This document shows, piece after piece, positions 28,901 through 37,955 of a DNA stretch of 64,000 nucleotides (its first letter is position 1; every line of letters begins with the position of its first letter). The translations under genes were made by a program, and so were the position numbers. Origin of the DNA: Diplonema papillatum (taxonomy: Eukaryota > Euglenozoa > Diplonemea > Diplonemida > Diplonemidae). Location: assembly GCA_030068145.1 (NCBI GenBank), contig JAPJBO010000484.1, forward strand, positions 1-64,000, given 5' to 3'. The notes beneath the pieces were generated by a model that was not told where the DNA came from, did no database searches, and worked only from the letters and a program-made list of their open reading frames with translations.

Positions 28901-30256
28901 GTCGACCGCCTGCTGCAGCTCGGACTCCACGGACGCGAAGAGCGTGGCATCATCCGCCAGCGACTCCGACGAAACCTCCGGTACGCGCACCGACACCGCT
29001 CGGAGCACAATCGACAGCAAGGCGTTGATGAGGATCACCGAAAGTGGGCACCCCTGCAAGATACCGTTGGTGACCTCAAACTCGGACCCTACGCCCAGCG
29101 GCAACTTAAACCGGCGCTTCATCCCACGGTACATGGCGCGCAGGGGGCGCAGGATGCGCGCGTCGAGGCCCATCTCTTCGGCGAGCCGGAGAACGATCCC
29201 CTGCGGTACCCGGTCGAAGCACTTCGCGAAATCGAGTGCGACCATGTACAGCGATTTCGTCTCGTCCAGCAGCGTCTCCTCGATCAGCGTCGTCAGCTCC
29301 ATGAGGACGTCGTCCGTCCGATGCCCTCTGCGGAAGCCGTGCTGCGACGGAAGAATCCAGCCGTCCTGCCACTCCATGACGTCTTGCAAACGCCTGCAGG
29401 CCCACAACCGATAGACGCAGCTCGTCACGGTGATTGGCCGCAGGTTCGTTGGCGAGGTGTCGTCGGTCTTTGGGATGAGCGACACCAACGACGTCAGCAT
29501 ACCCTTCGGCCACTCCCCTCGCTCCTCTACCAGATTGAAGAGCGTCGCGAACCCGTCCAGCAGCTCGTCGGGCAGGGCCTTCAGCTCGTCCAAGCGCCAG
29601 CCGTCCACCCCACACGCCGTAGTCCTCTTCTTCCGCTTGTTGAGCACATCCCGTAGCTCCCTCCCGGTCACATCCCGCAGGTCCATCTGGCGGCGGGGAA
29701 TAAAACCCTCGAAGGCCCTGCGGAACACCTCGTACTCGGGCTCTGGGCGTCCTTCCCCGTACATGCGCAGGATCGGGTCCCACGCCTCCTGCAGCACCTC
29801 GTCCATCTCCTCGACGTTGGCGGTGAGCCGCCCGTCCGCTGTCCGCACCGCATCGGCCGCCTGCCCCGGACCCCCCCGTAGCATCGTCACAAGAGCCCGG
29901 CGATCCGTCCCAAACATCGTCAGCTGCCTCTCGTGTTGCTGCCTCTTCCGTACCCTCGCCGCAGCCGCGTTGTATCTCGCACTGCGCAGTCGTACGTCGT
30001 GCAAGTAAACGCGGGCGACCTCTGCGCTCGGCGGGTCGGAGGGGGGCGGCTCGCCGACCCCGCCGCCACGGATCACGGCGAGACAGCGCAGCCAGCACAA
30101 GCGGAGTTCTTGGGGCACCTGGAATGGTCCGGACGCTTCTAGGCGAGCTCGCTGGTAGACGTAGTGCTCCAGACGCCGGATCGCATTCCCGTGCCTCAGC
30201 TCCGTCTCGCACGCCACGCCCCGGTCCGGCGTACTCCTCGCCGCAACGCGAGTCAT
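25967..30256 (-). CDS. LINE ORF2: reverse transcriptase with Cys/His-rich C-terminus, 1429 aa
   Basis: An uninterrupted frame from ATG 30256; an in-frame TGA lies just upstream at the truncation. The RT core shows ACGVDGWRLDELKALP, SLIPKTDDTSPTNLRPITV, SQHGFRRGH, VALDFAKCFDRVP, NGILQGCPLSVILINALL and the catalytic SLADDATL. A knuckle CRDCDRGVQDTADHLWWEC follows near residue 820. Near 1115-1180 two modules of the form C-x2-[CH]-x4-C-x2-C-x(5-13)-CC-x(2-3)-HH occur, then long Gly/Arg repeats and basic clusters. The endonuclease is missing. The same C-terminal modules occur in the lineage-2 LINE at 46722-47003. Confidence 0.85.
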   Translation of the reverse strand: MTRVAARSTPDRGVACETELRHGNAIRRLEHYVYQRARLEASGPFQVPQELRLCWLRCLAVIRGGGVGEPPPSDPPSAEVARVYLHDVRLRSARYNAAAARVRKRQQHERQLTMFGTDRRALVTMLRGGPGQAADAVRTADGRLTANVEEMDEVLQEAWDPILRMYGEGRPEPEYEVFRRAFEGFIPRRQMDLRDVTGRELRDVLNKRKKRTTACGVDGWRLDELKALPDELLDGFATLFNLVEERGEWPKGMLTSLVSLIPKTDDTSPTNLRPITVTSCVYRLWACRRLQDVMEWQDGWILPSQHGFRRGHRTDDVLMELTTLIEETLLDETKSLYMVALDFAKCFDRVPQGIVLRLAEEMGLDARILRPLRAMYRGMKRRFKLPLGVGSEFEVTNGILQGCPLSVILINALLSIVLRAVSVRVPEVSSESLADDATLFASVESELQQAVDVIAQFCALTGMRLNMTKTLAMGIPAGTARQRRRRPYTSVLAVGDETIPTATTAKILGVRTCVASVQAERTNDARLRAQNALLDRLSTSRLPFEVRCEVASSNVLASVLAGCSYEGYTQTCLRGLRSRVVKGAFGTKHPSRNVTAVLTILAKAHRMDPLMARPYKILCSLFDACERLPRVYARMLNIARLYSRHGVLLPKARLGPVGIAISDGFTVAGIDFEGHDFATAALEGRRLLDMERGERHHAIRARLRQTTWTQLARQRPSYDGVQAGVDCRRTNELRLATADAGEKRALAVILSGGVFLAARWGRNARANGGAAGSDGSPSSSASVSSTASDTTGSFDEHASESSSSEPQRPPLDRGCRDCDRGVQDTADHLWWECPAYDEIRGRPCFAELLRADRARWPSCTRVHGVIVEGMRVEVAALHRLMAAVYTARVEAERRRLSAVQPMHPWHAAAPLPAVQHLFNFDRLPDEPPRWPYGGRAMRALKGWLSALRWTDAGEVSCVELAVDFEVHTGVDVPAPPGIRRLAANQRGKTLWTMLSTLCRLCRDLQLPSPLPAERKVRVGSMRTLGAPMLWGGLTPRPRFAGGEETHGVLEASFPRAAAGDGKNWGGDVFPQYDAARRAQRSLRWDVPTPLPQRPRLPVLVPAAQADPLLRTQSVCDACAKQKCAVCTGMRRNYSLVVDQCCQVHHRPDDGLRIQCCRAHQLTRCGTCPNADACCGRGHHRGGAGRDSSSGDGGGGGHGGRGRGRGRGGRGGGDNSGGDGGGGRGTGRGRARGGARGGARGGGRGGGGGGGRGESDGLTGRKRRAPSPPGTPTSRGRRRRTTKSPPKRAPPPAGRKRPAPCTPTTSPAAALRARRRRADLGDDGTGLAGPNAPRPPGPARPSSMAGPDSGSFSDSGSDPPRVTQRSRPPAGSSRLLTSSASRRAYRRKRESEDSDSFSDYEIVSNCQQQLQPTRVAPRRKRGKSDPSGVT
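26455..26705 (-). repeat. GC-rich repeat encoding RGG/GGRG runs
   Basis: Imperfect CCGCCGCGA-type repeats encode the glycine-arginine region of the LINE protein. RGG stretches commonly bind RNA; here that is inference. Confidence 0.7.
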
Positions 30257-30284
30257 CTTCAGCTCCGAGTTTCATCATAATTTC

Positions 30285-31140
30285 TAATAACTATAATTAC
30301 CTGGTAATAATTTCTCATAATTTCTAACAAAGTCTAATAATTTCTAATAATCTAATAATCGCCTGCAGAGAGTCCCCAGGAAGTGGGAGGATCAGGGAAA
30401 GACTACTCAGTCGGGCTAGGGTCTTGGCAATGAAGCCGCGAAAATGGAGGGAACCCAGAAATCAAAGTAGCTACGGCCCAAATCTCAGATTTTGTACTCA
30501 GTGAAAATATCCGATTTAGCTCTCGGTGAAAATCTCAGATTCAGCTTTCGGTGAAGATCTGCAGATTGTTCCTTCCATCTCACATTTTGCACTCAGCCCA
30601 AAACTCTCATGCGAGTTCAAAATCTGCGAGTTCGTGAGCGCAAACCCGGCGCCCGCCCAGAAAACATCACGGTCCCGGACGATGCTCAATGGCGACAAAC
30701 GCAAAGAAGAAGAGACACGAAAACAACACCAGAATCCATGCCAGGCAAGAGACTGGGTGGCCTGGCAGTGCAAGCCAAGCGGTGATGCCAAGGTGCTTTT
30801 AGGCAATGATATTGTATTAGTGTCGCCCCATAGTGCACTTAATCACCGCAAGTCCCAGCGCTTCATCAAAGCGGTTGTGGGCAAGCCGTGGTGAAAAGGC
30901 AGGACGTGACAATGGTGCTTGCAGAAGACAGCCCGAAGAACCGGCAGAAGATTCCAAGGAGGCCGTACATTCTGTGTGCAGATGAAAGTGAAATGACACC
31001 GGGATCTTATTGTCTGCTTCGGTCGGGTTCCAGCGAATGCCGAAACGCACCACGCACATCATCAAAGACCACATGCAACGGACTGTATGCCCAGCGAGCG
31101 GGATTCGTGCTCAAAAGAAGGTTTCCCAGATGAAGTTAAA
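30285..31140. repeat. Dispersed block with the 122-codon ORF (unit C copy)
   Basis: The copy runs from the right side of the LINE insertion to GAAGTTAAAC near 31139, where it joins the GC-rich block directly. The 3' quarter and the type-3 array of unit A are missing. Confidence 0.6.
30526..30894 (+). CDS. Hypothetical protein, 122 aa (unit C copy)
   Basis: Same reading as 4230-4598 and 16148-16516. No family is recognised. Confidence 0.3.
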   Translation: MKISDSAFGEDLQIVPSISHFALSPKLSCEFKICEFVSANPAPAQKTSRSRTMLNGDKRKEEETRKQHQNPCQARDWVAWQCKPSGDAKVLLGNDIVLVSPHSALNHRKSQRFIKAVVGKPW

Positions 31141-32235
31141 CGTGGCGGTTTTGGGGGGGCGCCAGGTTTATTTCCGGCCAACATTTTTTCCAACCAACAT
31201 TTTTTTGGTAAAAGCAAGTTGTACTTAGCAGATTTCATACTACACCTAGTCAGGCAGGGCCTTCACCGGAAGCTGTTCTCCCGCGCTACAGGGATAGCGC
31301 AAGGGTTTGCTGGGATCGCCGACGGCTTAGATGTATCCACGGGCCGTCATGATCGCCATCACCGACGACTTCTTAGCCTCCCAGGGCCATCCCAAGCCAC
31401 CCAAAAGCACGTCCAAGTGGAGCTTTGGTCTTGGAGAGTAAGAGCGGGAATCCGGTTGAGGAGCCACGTCGTTGCCGACTTACCGTGATGATGCTCATGG
31501 TCGACTCGAGTTTCGTCGGCTCTGCCGCCTTTTGCCACGGTGGAAGGACCCACCAGCGACTGTGCCCGGCCTCGCTCCCGCGAGCGATTGCGTTGATCGA
31601 TCAAAAAAAATATTGCATGCCTAATACTCTCCAGGGAAAAGACCGGACTGGTATCCTGCGACCCGCTGTTCCTCATTTCCTTCAGCTCCTGTATTCCAAG
31701 GATTCCTGCTCCCGAACTGTCGCTTTTCAGCCTACGGTTTTCAGGGCTACGGTTGGGTAATTTGAGGATGACCAGCCGCACGAAGAAGACCAAGAAGATT
31801 CACAACAGCATCGGCAAGGTAGGCAAGACGGGGGTCCGGTACACTTGAATGTCTACAAACCAGCACCTCATCACGACTTCAGGTCAAGCATATATATGGA
31901 GGCGGTGCCGCGACGACCACGTGCTGTGCACCTCGTTGAGAAGGGAGCGATTCTCAGCAGGATACTTGGTGCTTGCAGTGACTTCTTTGCACCGAGAGAT
32001 GAGAGCAGGGAAATGTTACAGGGAAATGTTAACGAGGGTTTAGCACGAGATGGTTCCACGTGGGTTGCTGCCACCTCCAATCAAAGAAGTTCTGGACTTG
32101 GCTTCTGGGAGGAGCACCCCGGATCCAACAGCGGCTGTGCAGCACACTCAACATATCGAAGAGGAACTTCTTCCTTTGTCCTGCTCTCGCGTTCCCACCT
32201 ACATGTTGCACAAGCGTACGCCATGCCCCAACTGT
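31140..32235. repeat. GC-rich block plus CCTAGTCAGG block (unit C), not followed by a retroelement
   Basis: The block matches 5263-5369 plus 9604-10671 and runs on past the point where copy B begins. It therefore shows the sequence before that junction (CCCCAACTG then TGTTGTGCGCC). Relative to 9604 it lacks 88 bases between AAGAC motifs, at 31643. The 26-codon ORF is at 31768-31848. Confidence 0.7.
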
Positions 32236-32749
32236 GTTGTGCGCCGAGACAGCTGCGAACAGAGAAGGATGCATAGACCGGGACATGTCAGACGTTCATC
32301 AAAGACACGACTCCGCAAGCCTCATGTCCACCACCAGCTGGGTACCGAGTAGGGACGGACACAATTTTAAATGGAAGCTATGCAGGCATGTTTGTAAAAA
32401 GGGGAAACTTCATGGGCATGTTTGTAAAAAGTAAGAACTATCAAGGGGCATGTTTGTGAGAATTAGTAAATATAGTGGGCAACTTTGTAAAAAGTAGTAA
32501 AATATATGGGACTCCCGCAAAGGCTGGTTGAATGGGCGTGCGGACTTTTAACCTTATTTCGTCGCCTGTTCTCTTCGACCGTTGGGCTAGCTTTAGAGCC
32601 ACATCCATCACACTTGGGAAAACGTAGAGCTCTTTTGTGGAGCCCTCCGTTCTTCGGTGGCATGTCTCGCCGTCGACGTCGGGGACACGGGTTGCCTTCT
32701 TGTTCTTCACTTTCTGTACGAGAACTTCGAGTGGCTCGGTGTAAGCTTT
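32236..32749. other. End of the array; short GCATGTTTGTAAAAAG repeats
   Basis: Three or four copies of a 16-base motif GCATGTTTGTAAAAAG lie at 32383-32500. The remainder has minus-strand frames that probably continue the decayed recombinase region to the right, but no further motifs. Confidence 0.45.
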
Positions 32750-33106
32750 TTACGCCTCAACACACCCTGGGTCCCTTAGGACTTTCTCGTCGTAGTGGGT
32801 CTCCATGTCTCCTGATGCCCGATCACCCATCTTTTGAACCTGCATGGGGTCCATACCCGCTTTCAGAAGGGATGCAACAACCATCTATCCGCGAGGCCGG
32901 GAAACAACTGCCCCAGGCAGGGGTACAGCGAAGGGCTTGTTGCAGTCAGGATCCGAGCAGTAGAGAGGGTGCTCGAGGAAGAACGACACCCAAGCTGTGA
33001 CCTGTGACAAAGAGCGACTCAAGGAGGCTGCCCGTGTAACAACAAGATTCGCGGATGCCGCGGACTTGGGAATCGGGGCAGCGAAGCCTTCCTCCTGGTA
33101 AGCCAC
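32750..33106 (-). pseudogene. Decayed tyrosine recombinase C-terminus, unrelated copy
   Basis: On the minus strand one frame reads FFLEHPLYCSDPDCNKPFA ... SRPRG, an in-frame TAG (32885-32887), then MVVASLLKAGMDPMQVQKMG, DRASGDMETHYDEKVL and a stop. The spacing from an Arg-Gly pair through the helix AGMDPMQVQKMGDRASG to the tyrosine in THYD fits the last part of a tyrosine recombinase (HxxR ... GHxS ... Y), with Asp where His is usual. The sequence is not close to the recombinase of copies A-C. Confidence 0.4.
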
Positions 33107-33205
33107 ATGTGGAAGCTACGTGGAGGCGTTGAATGTGCAAGGCAAGAAGAGAGAGAGGCAGCAACCACATATGGAAGCTACGAGAAGGCGTTGAATGGCC
33201 CAAGG
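33095..33205. repeat. Direct repeat CCACAT(G/A)TGGAAGCTACG
   Basis: Two copies of a motif of about 36 bases (33101-33136 and 33166-33200), ending GGCGTTGAATG. No coding role is evident; 33205-33690 holds no feature I recognise. Confidence 0.55.
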
Positions 33206-33694
33206 CATTCGTGTTCCCCGACCTGGCAAGACAGGCTTGCAACATTCTCTTTCAAGGGGGGGTCGGGGGTTCCTTCATAGGATCAGACATGCCACGCTGA
33301 GTTGGAAGACTTTGATGGAAAGAGAGCAAGCGGCGATGTGCGTAGGTCTTCACCTCAACCCAGGACGACGCAGCTGTTCACGCCGCATCACCTCTGGGCA
33401 GCCGGTCCTGCGAACAGTTCCGGGCACAGCTGTGCTGAAGAAGACCGAGCGAACGACGGCCCCGACACTGCGGCCGCGCCCACCTCGACTAGATCCTCCA
33501 GGGCTACTACTACGGCAAGAGGACAAATTGGTACTGAGCAAACTCGCTTTTGAAGCCCCTGGGTCGGGTCGTCATGGGTACTTCGTTCTGAGATGCGGGG
33601 GTGGCAAATCTACAGTCTCGAGCGCAAAGGGCTCGAGCTCGATTGCCGCCGTCACCCCAGGTTGCAACACCGTCGAAGAGTGATGCTGAGCAAC

Positions 33695-34255
33695 AATCTG
33701 TAAAAGTGCTTTCCGTCTTCCGTATTCTAAAAGGAGGCGTGGGGAGGGATCCCGGCGGGTTGGCAGGACCTTGGGATACAAGGTTGGGTCTCCGGCTGGA
33801 TACCGACGGGGTATTACGTTCGGAGATTCTTCCGATCTGATTCGGAGGGAGTGCGGGGAGGATGGGGTGTGGATGTTCGATGAAGATGGGAACGAATCAA
33901 TCCTGCAGAGACCATGATGCGTAGTGTAGAGGAACCGATTGCAAGAGCTACAAGAGTTCCATTAGTACTGCAGCACTGATTATGAGTCGTACAACAAATT
34001 CATGTCAGAAGAGAGTGCATACAACAGTCGCGAGCCGTGTTGACACAGTTACGGTCGATGGAGATAGCTCTCCGGATGTCGTTAAGGTTTCCATTCTTGC
34101 ATGCTTCAAGATCAACTTCTTTGCGTCCATATTCTTCAAATAGTTCAAAAGGTCGGTAGGAGATTAGAATTTGAGGTGAGAACGTTCCTGCGAAAAGGTT
34201 GACAATCACGGCGAAAAACGTACGAAGCTGTTGGTGCACACCTACCATTTGCTCA
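33695..34255. repeat. Dispersed repeat block with ankyrin-like start (copy 1)
   Basis: The block is repeated at 38391-38900 with substitutions and small indels. It begins GTGCTTTCCGTCTTC and includes GAGATTCTTCCGATCTGATT. It also ends close to CACGG...AAAAACGTACGAAGCTG, a piece of which reappears at 39400-39460. Confidence 0.6.
34050..34248 (-). pseudogene. Ankyrin-type N-terminal fragment
   Basis: The minus strand encodes ELFEEYGRKEVDLEACKNGN and then LNDIRRAISIDRN. This resembles the first helix pair of an ankyrin repeat (DLxEACKNGNLxDIRRAI). The equivalent frame at 38720-38900 is degraded. Confidence 0.35.
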
Positions 34256-34629
34256 CGATTTCAGTTTATTAGGTCTGGTTCGTCAATGAAGCCCCGTTTT
34301 GAGCAGGCACATCATCGAAAACGCAGTTTCAGGGCTCCCTTGCGGGTTCTGCGTGCAGTGCCAGCCACCATGTAGGTGCTGACACTGCAAGTCCTGCCCT
34401 GCTGCCCAAGTGTAGCGCTGCCGTTACTGCACCTAGGCCCCACTCTCTCCTCAGGGGCCATCTTAGGGCGTAGGTCAGTGCTTGAAGCTCGTCGCTTCCA
34501 TTGTCAGGCTACGTTCCACAACACTAAACCCAGATTTACCTGTGTTTCGTGTGGGCTACAGCACATTACAACTACAAAGCAGGTGCTTATACAAAGTACG
34601 TGCGCTCGGCTAAGGCCGGCGCGTGGCGA
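34256..34629. other. No recognisable feature
   Basis: Short open frames only; no repeats to other parts of the window were noticed. Confidence 0.35.
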
Positions 34630-35135
34630 GACTGGAGGCAGCAGTTAAAGTTCGGGGAACAGCAAAGTTCGGGCGAAGCTAAGTTCGGGCAATGCTAAGT
34701 TCTGGTGAAGCAAAGTTCGGGTGAAGCTAAGTTCGGGCGAAACAAAGTTCGGGCGAAGCAAAGTTCGGGCGAAGCAAAGTTCGGGTGAGCAAAGTTCTGG
34801 TGAAGCAAAGTTCGGGCGAAGGTGAAGCTAAGTTCGGGCGAAACAAAGTCCGGGCGAAGCTAAGTTCTGGGTGAAGCAAAGTTCGGACGTTCTGGTGAAG
34901 CTAAGATCGGGCGAAACAAAGTTCGGCGAAGCTAAGTTCGGGTGAAGCAAAGTTCGGGCGAAGCTAAGTTCTGGTGAAGCTAAGTTCTGGCGAAGCTAAG
35001 TTCGGGCGAAACAAAGTTCGGGCGAAGCTAAGTTCGGGTGAAGCTAAGTTAGGTGAAGCAAAGTTCGGGCGAAGCAAAGCTCGGGTGAAGCTAAGTTCGG
35101 GCGAAACAAAGTCCGGGCGAAGCTAAGTTCGGGTG
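34630..35135. repeat. Minisatellite AAGTTCGGGCGAAGC
   Basis: About thirty copies of a 15-17 base unit AAGTTCGGGCGAAGCA with TGAAGC and CTGG variants. A shorter array of the same unit, on the other strand, is at 61290-61450. Confidence 0.85.
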
Positions 35136-35395
35136 TAAAGTTTGGCCTCGTACCCGGGGCCCAGCACGGGGGGGGGCCGCCCTGGGGCAGCCTTTTCCCG
35201 CCGCCCCCCCCCCCGGTATTTCTCCGGGGGGCTGAGAAACTCCGCAAAAAACGCAAATTTCGGGCACATCAGGCCCCGAAACGACAGCAAACCTCGAAAT
35301 AATCTTCGACCGGAAAAGTGTCATGGGCGGGGTTTGAACCCGGACACACCGGCCTGAAGGCCGACACCCGCTCACTCTGCCACCCATATACATTT
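35136..35395 (-). mobile_element. SINE-like repeat with tRNA-like head
   Basis: Next to the minisatellite, a body (AAACTCCGCAAAAAACGCAA, then GGGCACATCAGGCCCCGAAA) is shared in inverted orientation with 61085-61230. On the minus strand the segment 35392-35331 resembles a tRNA: a box A-like GTGGCAGAGTGAGCGG and a box B-like GGGTTCAAACCCC. The 61085 copy has no tRNA-like head. Confidence 0.4.
35331..35395 (-). tRNA. Degenerate tRNA-like sequence, not a functional tRNA
   Basis: Acceptor-like ends ATGGGTG and CGCCCAT can pair, and the T loop TTCAAAC is normal, but the D arm and the spacing between arms do not fit a standard cloverleaf. It most likely derives from a tRNA as the promoter head of a short interspersed element. 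Confidence 0.25.
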
Positions 35396-36059
35396 TCCCA
35401 GGGGGAGAAAAAGCCAGCTCCGCGCCATTATCTAGTTCAAAAAACAATACACTTTTTTAGTGTAGAGAAAAGTGGGGTTGGCTCGAATAGAGGCTATTCA
35501 CATTGCATGTTCATAGGACCTCCAGTCTCGAAAAAAGAGGTAGTCCCCTGCGTGAGCCGCGACAGCAAACATGCAGGTTCTCGAGGCGCAAATGTGTTTT
35601 CCGACGGGCGGAACGGAAGGTCTACATGTAGCGGAACAAATGCTCGAGACGTGAAACGCGAATCTATGCGCTTACGCCGAGTGACCCATGCCGATAGCGA
35701 CAGCGGGCGACTCTGAGCAGTACAAGAAAAAGGGGGAAGCAAAGCCAGCACAGCACAGAGCAGTGTCGATGCGACGCCCTTCTCGGCTGGCCAACAAGGA
35801 GCAAGGGGTTGGCACGAGCCAGGTAACTAAGCCGGTCCATTCTTTTCTGATAGACTGTCAGAGACATCCGAATCCAGCACCAGACGAAACTAAATCCAGC
35901 TGCAGGGGATAGGGATGGACCTGATTGCACTGTTTGCCTCCGCACGTCCAGAGTCTGACGAGCCCGAAAACCCACCGGAATGATTCCGCGCACTTCCTTT
36001 TCTCCCTCATGAGTTGTCCCCCGCGGTCTATTAGTAATTGTTGTCGAAATGGCACCTCG

Positions 36060-36240
36060 AACCAGCTCATTGACGCTGCTCTCTGGACGTCTCTGAGGAG
36101 TACGGCAGCTTGCGGGCTGCTGCCAGCCACGTGGCTCCGCCTCCGGGTTCAAGGCGGAGAGGATGAGGGAAGTCTGCTCCGTCTCCACCGCCTGCCACTC
36201 GTTCTTCTTCGCTTCGAACTCCAGCTCGGGTGCCGACGCT
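36060..36240 (-). pseudogene. Partial copy of the coiled-coil gene
   Basis: The minus strand reads PELEFEAKKNEWQAVETEQT and SLILSALNPEAEP, parallel to 36412-36610, then loses frame through a short deletion. No flanking exon was found. Confidence 0.55.
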
Positions 36241-36411
36241 TCCGACAAAAGAGAGCAGACGTTGCTGCTGATGGGCATGGGAGAGCCCGTGTCCGCTAAG
36301 GCATGACTCGAGGAGTCTCGTGCTGCGCGTTTCTTATTGATCATAACAAATGCACAATTGATGTCTCCCTCACTCCATCAACAGACAACAGCTGGCACGG
36401 TTTACCTCTAA

Positions 36412-37109
36412 TCAGCTCATGGACGCTGCCCTCTGGACGTCTCTGAGGAGTACGGCAGCTTGCGGGCTGGATGCTGCGTCTGCCAGCAACGTGGCTTCGC
36501 CTCCGGGTGTGTTCAAGGCGGAGAGGATGAGGGCGGCCTGCTCAGTCTCCGCCGCCTGCCACGCATTCTTCTTCGCTTCGAACTCCAGCTCGCGGGCCGA
36601 CTTCCGAAGTTCAGCCGACCGGCGCTCGAAGGATAGCAAGGCACGGGATCGCTGTGCTTCTGCTATCCGATCCCGGCTCTTTTGCAGCTTCGACGCCGCT
36701 TTTTCGCGGCTCAGCTCCGCCTCCAACCGCAGCTCTTCCTCGATGATTCTTCGGTTCCTCCGCATTTCCCTCTGGCACTCCCTTGCGGCTTGGTACTCTT
36801 CTTCTACGAGGGCCCGTTTGTACCCGTCACGGTTCCTCTGCCCCGCCAAGGCCCGCCTGCGGTCGCTCTCCGCCGCGGCCGCCTCCGCCTTCCGGGTCAG
36901 CTTCGCCTCCGCCCATGCCTGGTCTCGGCGCCTCTTCTGCTCCAACGCGGCCAGCCGGGCGTCGTGCGCCTTCTGATGGGCGGACAGCAGCGCCGTTTCT
37001 GCCTTCGCCTCGACCTCACGGTCCGTGCACCACTCGGCGTGGCTGGCCTGCCACTGTTTCTGACTGGCGATCACAGATCGGGACCATCTGCTCAGCTCGC
37101 TTTGGACGT
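36412..37109 (-). CDS. Coiled-coil protein, C-terminal exon
   Basis: The minus-strand frame is open from about 37109, where a CTAACACAG acceptor-like site precedes it, to the TGA at 36412. It encodes about 230 residues dominated by charged helix (REVEAKAETALLSAHQKAHD, EEELRLEAELSREKAASKLQ, RRSAELRKSARELEFEAKKN) and ends LLRDVQRAASMS. Such sequence is compatible with a long coiled coil. No catalytic domain is present. Partial copies at 36060 and 39460 show that it has been duplicated as fragments. Family unknown. Confidence 0.45.
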
Positions 37110-37955
37110 GGTTCCTGTGTTAGTTGTGCAAGTTCGCTTGAGACTCCGGGGTTTCAGCAGCATAGACGGGTTAGAATGTCTGCATTTTTAAGGTCTCCGG
37201 TTGGCTTTGAGTAGTTGTTCCTTTCTCTCATCATGTTTTCAGTTCGCGGACGAGGTGCTGCACGGCAGCACTCTGTGCACTTTGGAACTCCCGGAACTGG
37301 AACTGTGCCACACATATACGGCTACTTCTGAAACTATGTGACAGCCCTTGAGACTATGTCAGACACAAAAGACAGCTTTTGATACGTCGGAGATACTCTG
37401 AAACAACAAGTACGTAAGATCGGGTAAAGGCGTTGGGGCAACAGAGTTTGTTTGTGCTCCAACTGAACGTTAGCCCCGATCTAGTTTCCTGGCGCCGGCA
37501 CCTGCTCCGGTCAATACAAGACAAAAAGGTGTCGAGGTCTACGTAATCTAGATCTAGACTTCTCTGCGATTTGCAAAAGCCCCGCACATAGCTCCTGCAT
37601 GCGTCGATTGGTATGCGAATCCTCAGAGAGCGAGTTGCTGTCTCATGAAGTCGGCTACAGGACTAGAGTGGCAGTCGTGGGTGCGATAACCCGAATATTG
37701 GCTGAGGTTGCGCTTTCGACTTGAGCTGCTCACACTTCTCCTTCCTGGCGCACTCGAGCATGACCAGCGGTGGCGGGCGTAAGCGTTCAAGAAAGTTGAA
37801 GTATGGCTAAAGATAAAGTGGTGTCACCTGAGGGGGAGAAAAAAAGACCCTGTATTGTTTCTCATCCTCTAGCCTCCTTCTGGATATTATCATGTAGGAG
37901 AGCCTTCCTTACCACAGATAAATCCTATACATAAAAAGCGAGGCCGGCATACCTG
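37110..37955. other. No supported gene; possible myosin intron at the right end
   Basis: A segment at 37125-37210 (AAGTTCGCTTGAGA ... GGTCTCCGGTTGGC) recurs loosely at 60708, 61985 and 63790. On the minus strand a polypyrimidine tract ending CAG at about 37829 could be the acceptor of an intron that starts at 37956. Confidence 0.35.

Larger units (their letters stand above)
25900..30274 (-). mobile_element. 5'-truncated LINE (non-LTR retrotransposon), lineage 1
   Basis: The element lies on the minus strand, bounded by a 10-base duplication TCATAATTTC at 25890-25899 and 30275-30284. The 3' end is a 67-base untranslated part with a small hairpin (CATTTG ... CAAATG) and no poly-A. The 5' end is cut before the reverse transcriptase, so no endonuclease remains. 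It sits inside the AATAAT array, and the uninterrupted array is visible at 15920-15950. Confidence 0.9.

Noticed and set aside
34630-35135. AAGTTCGGGCGAAGC array as a CRISPR array
   Set aside because: The repeats are contiguous and degenerate with no unique spacers; this is a minisatellite.
35331-35395. Functional tRNA gene
   Set aside because: Arm spacing and D arm do not fit a cloverleaf; better explained as a tRNA-derived SINE head.
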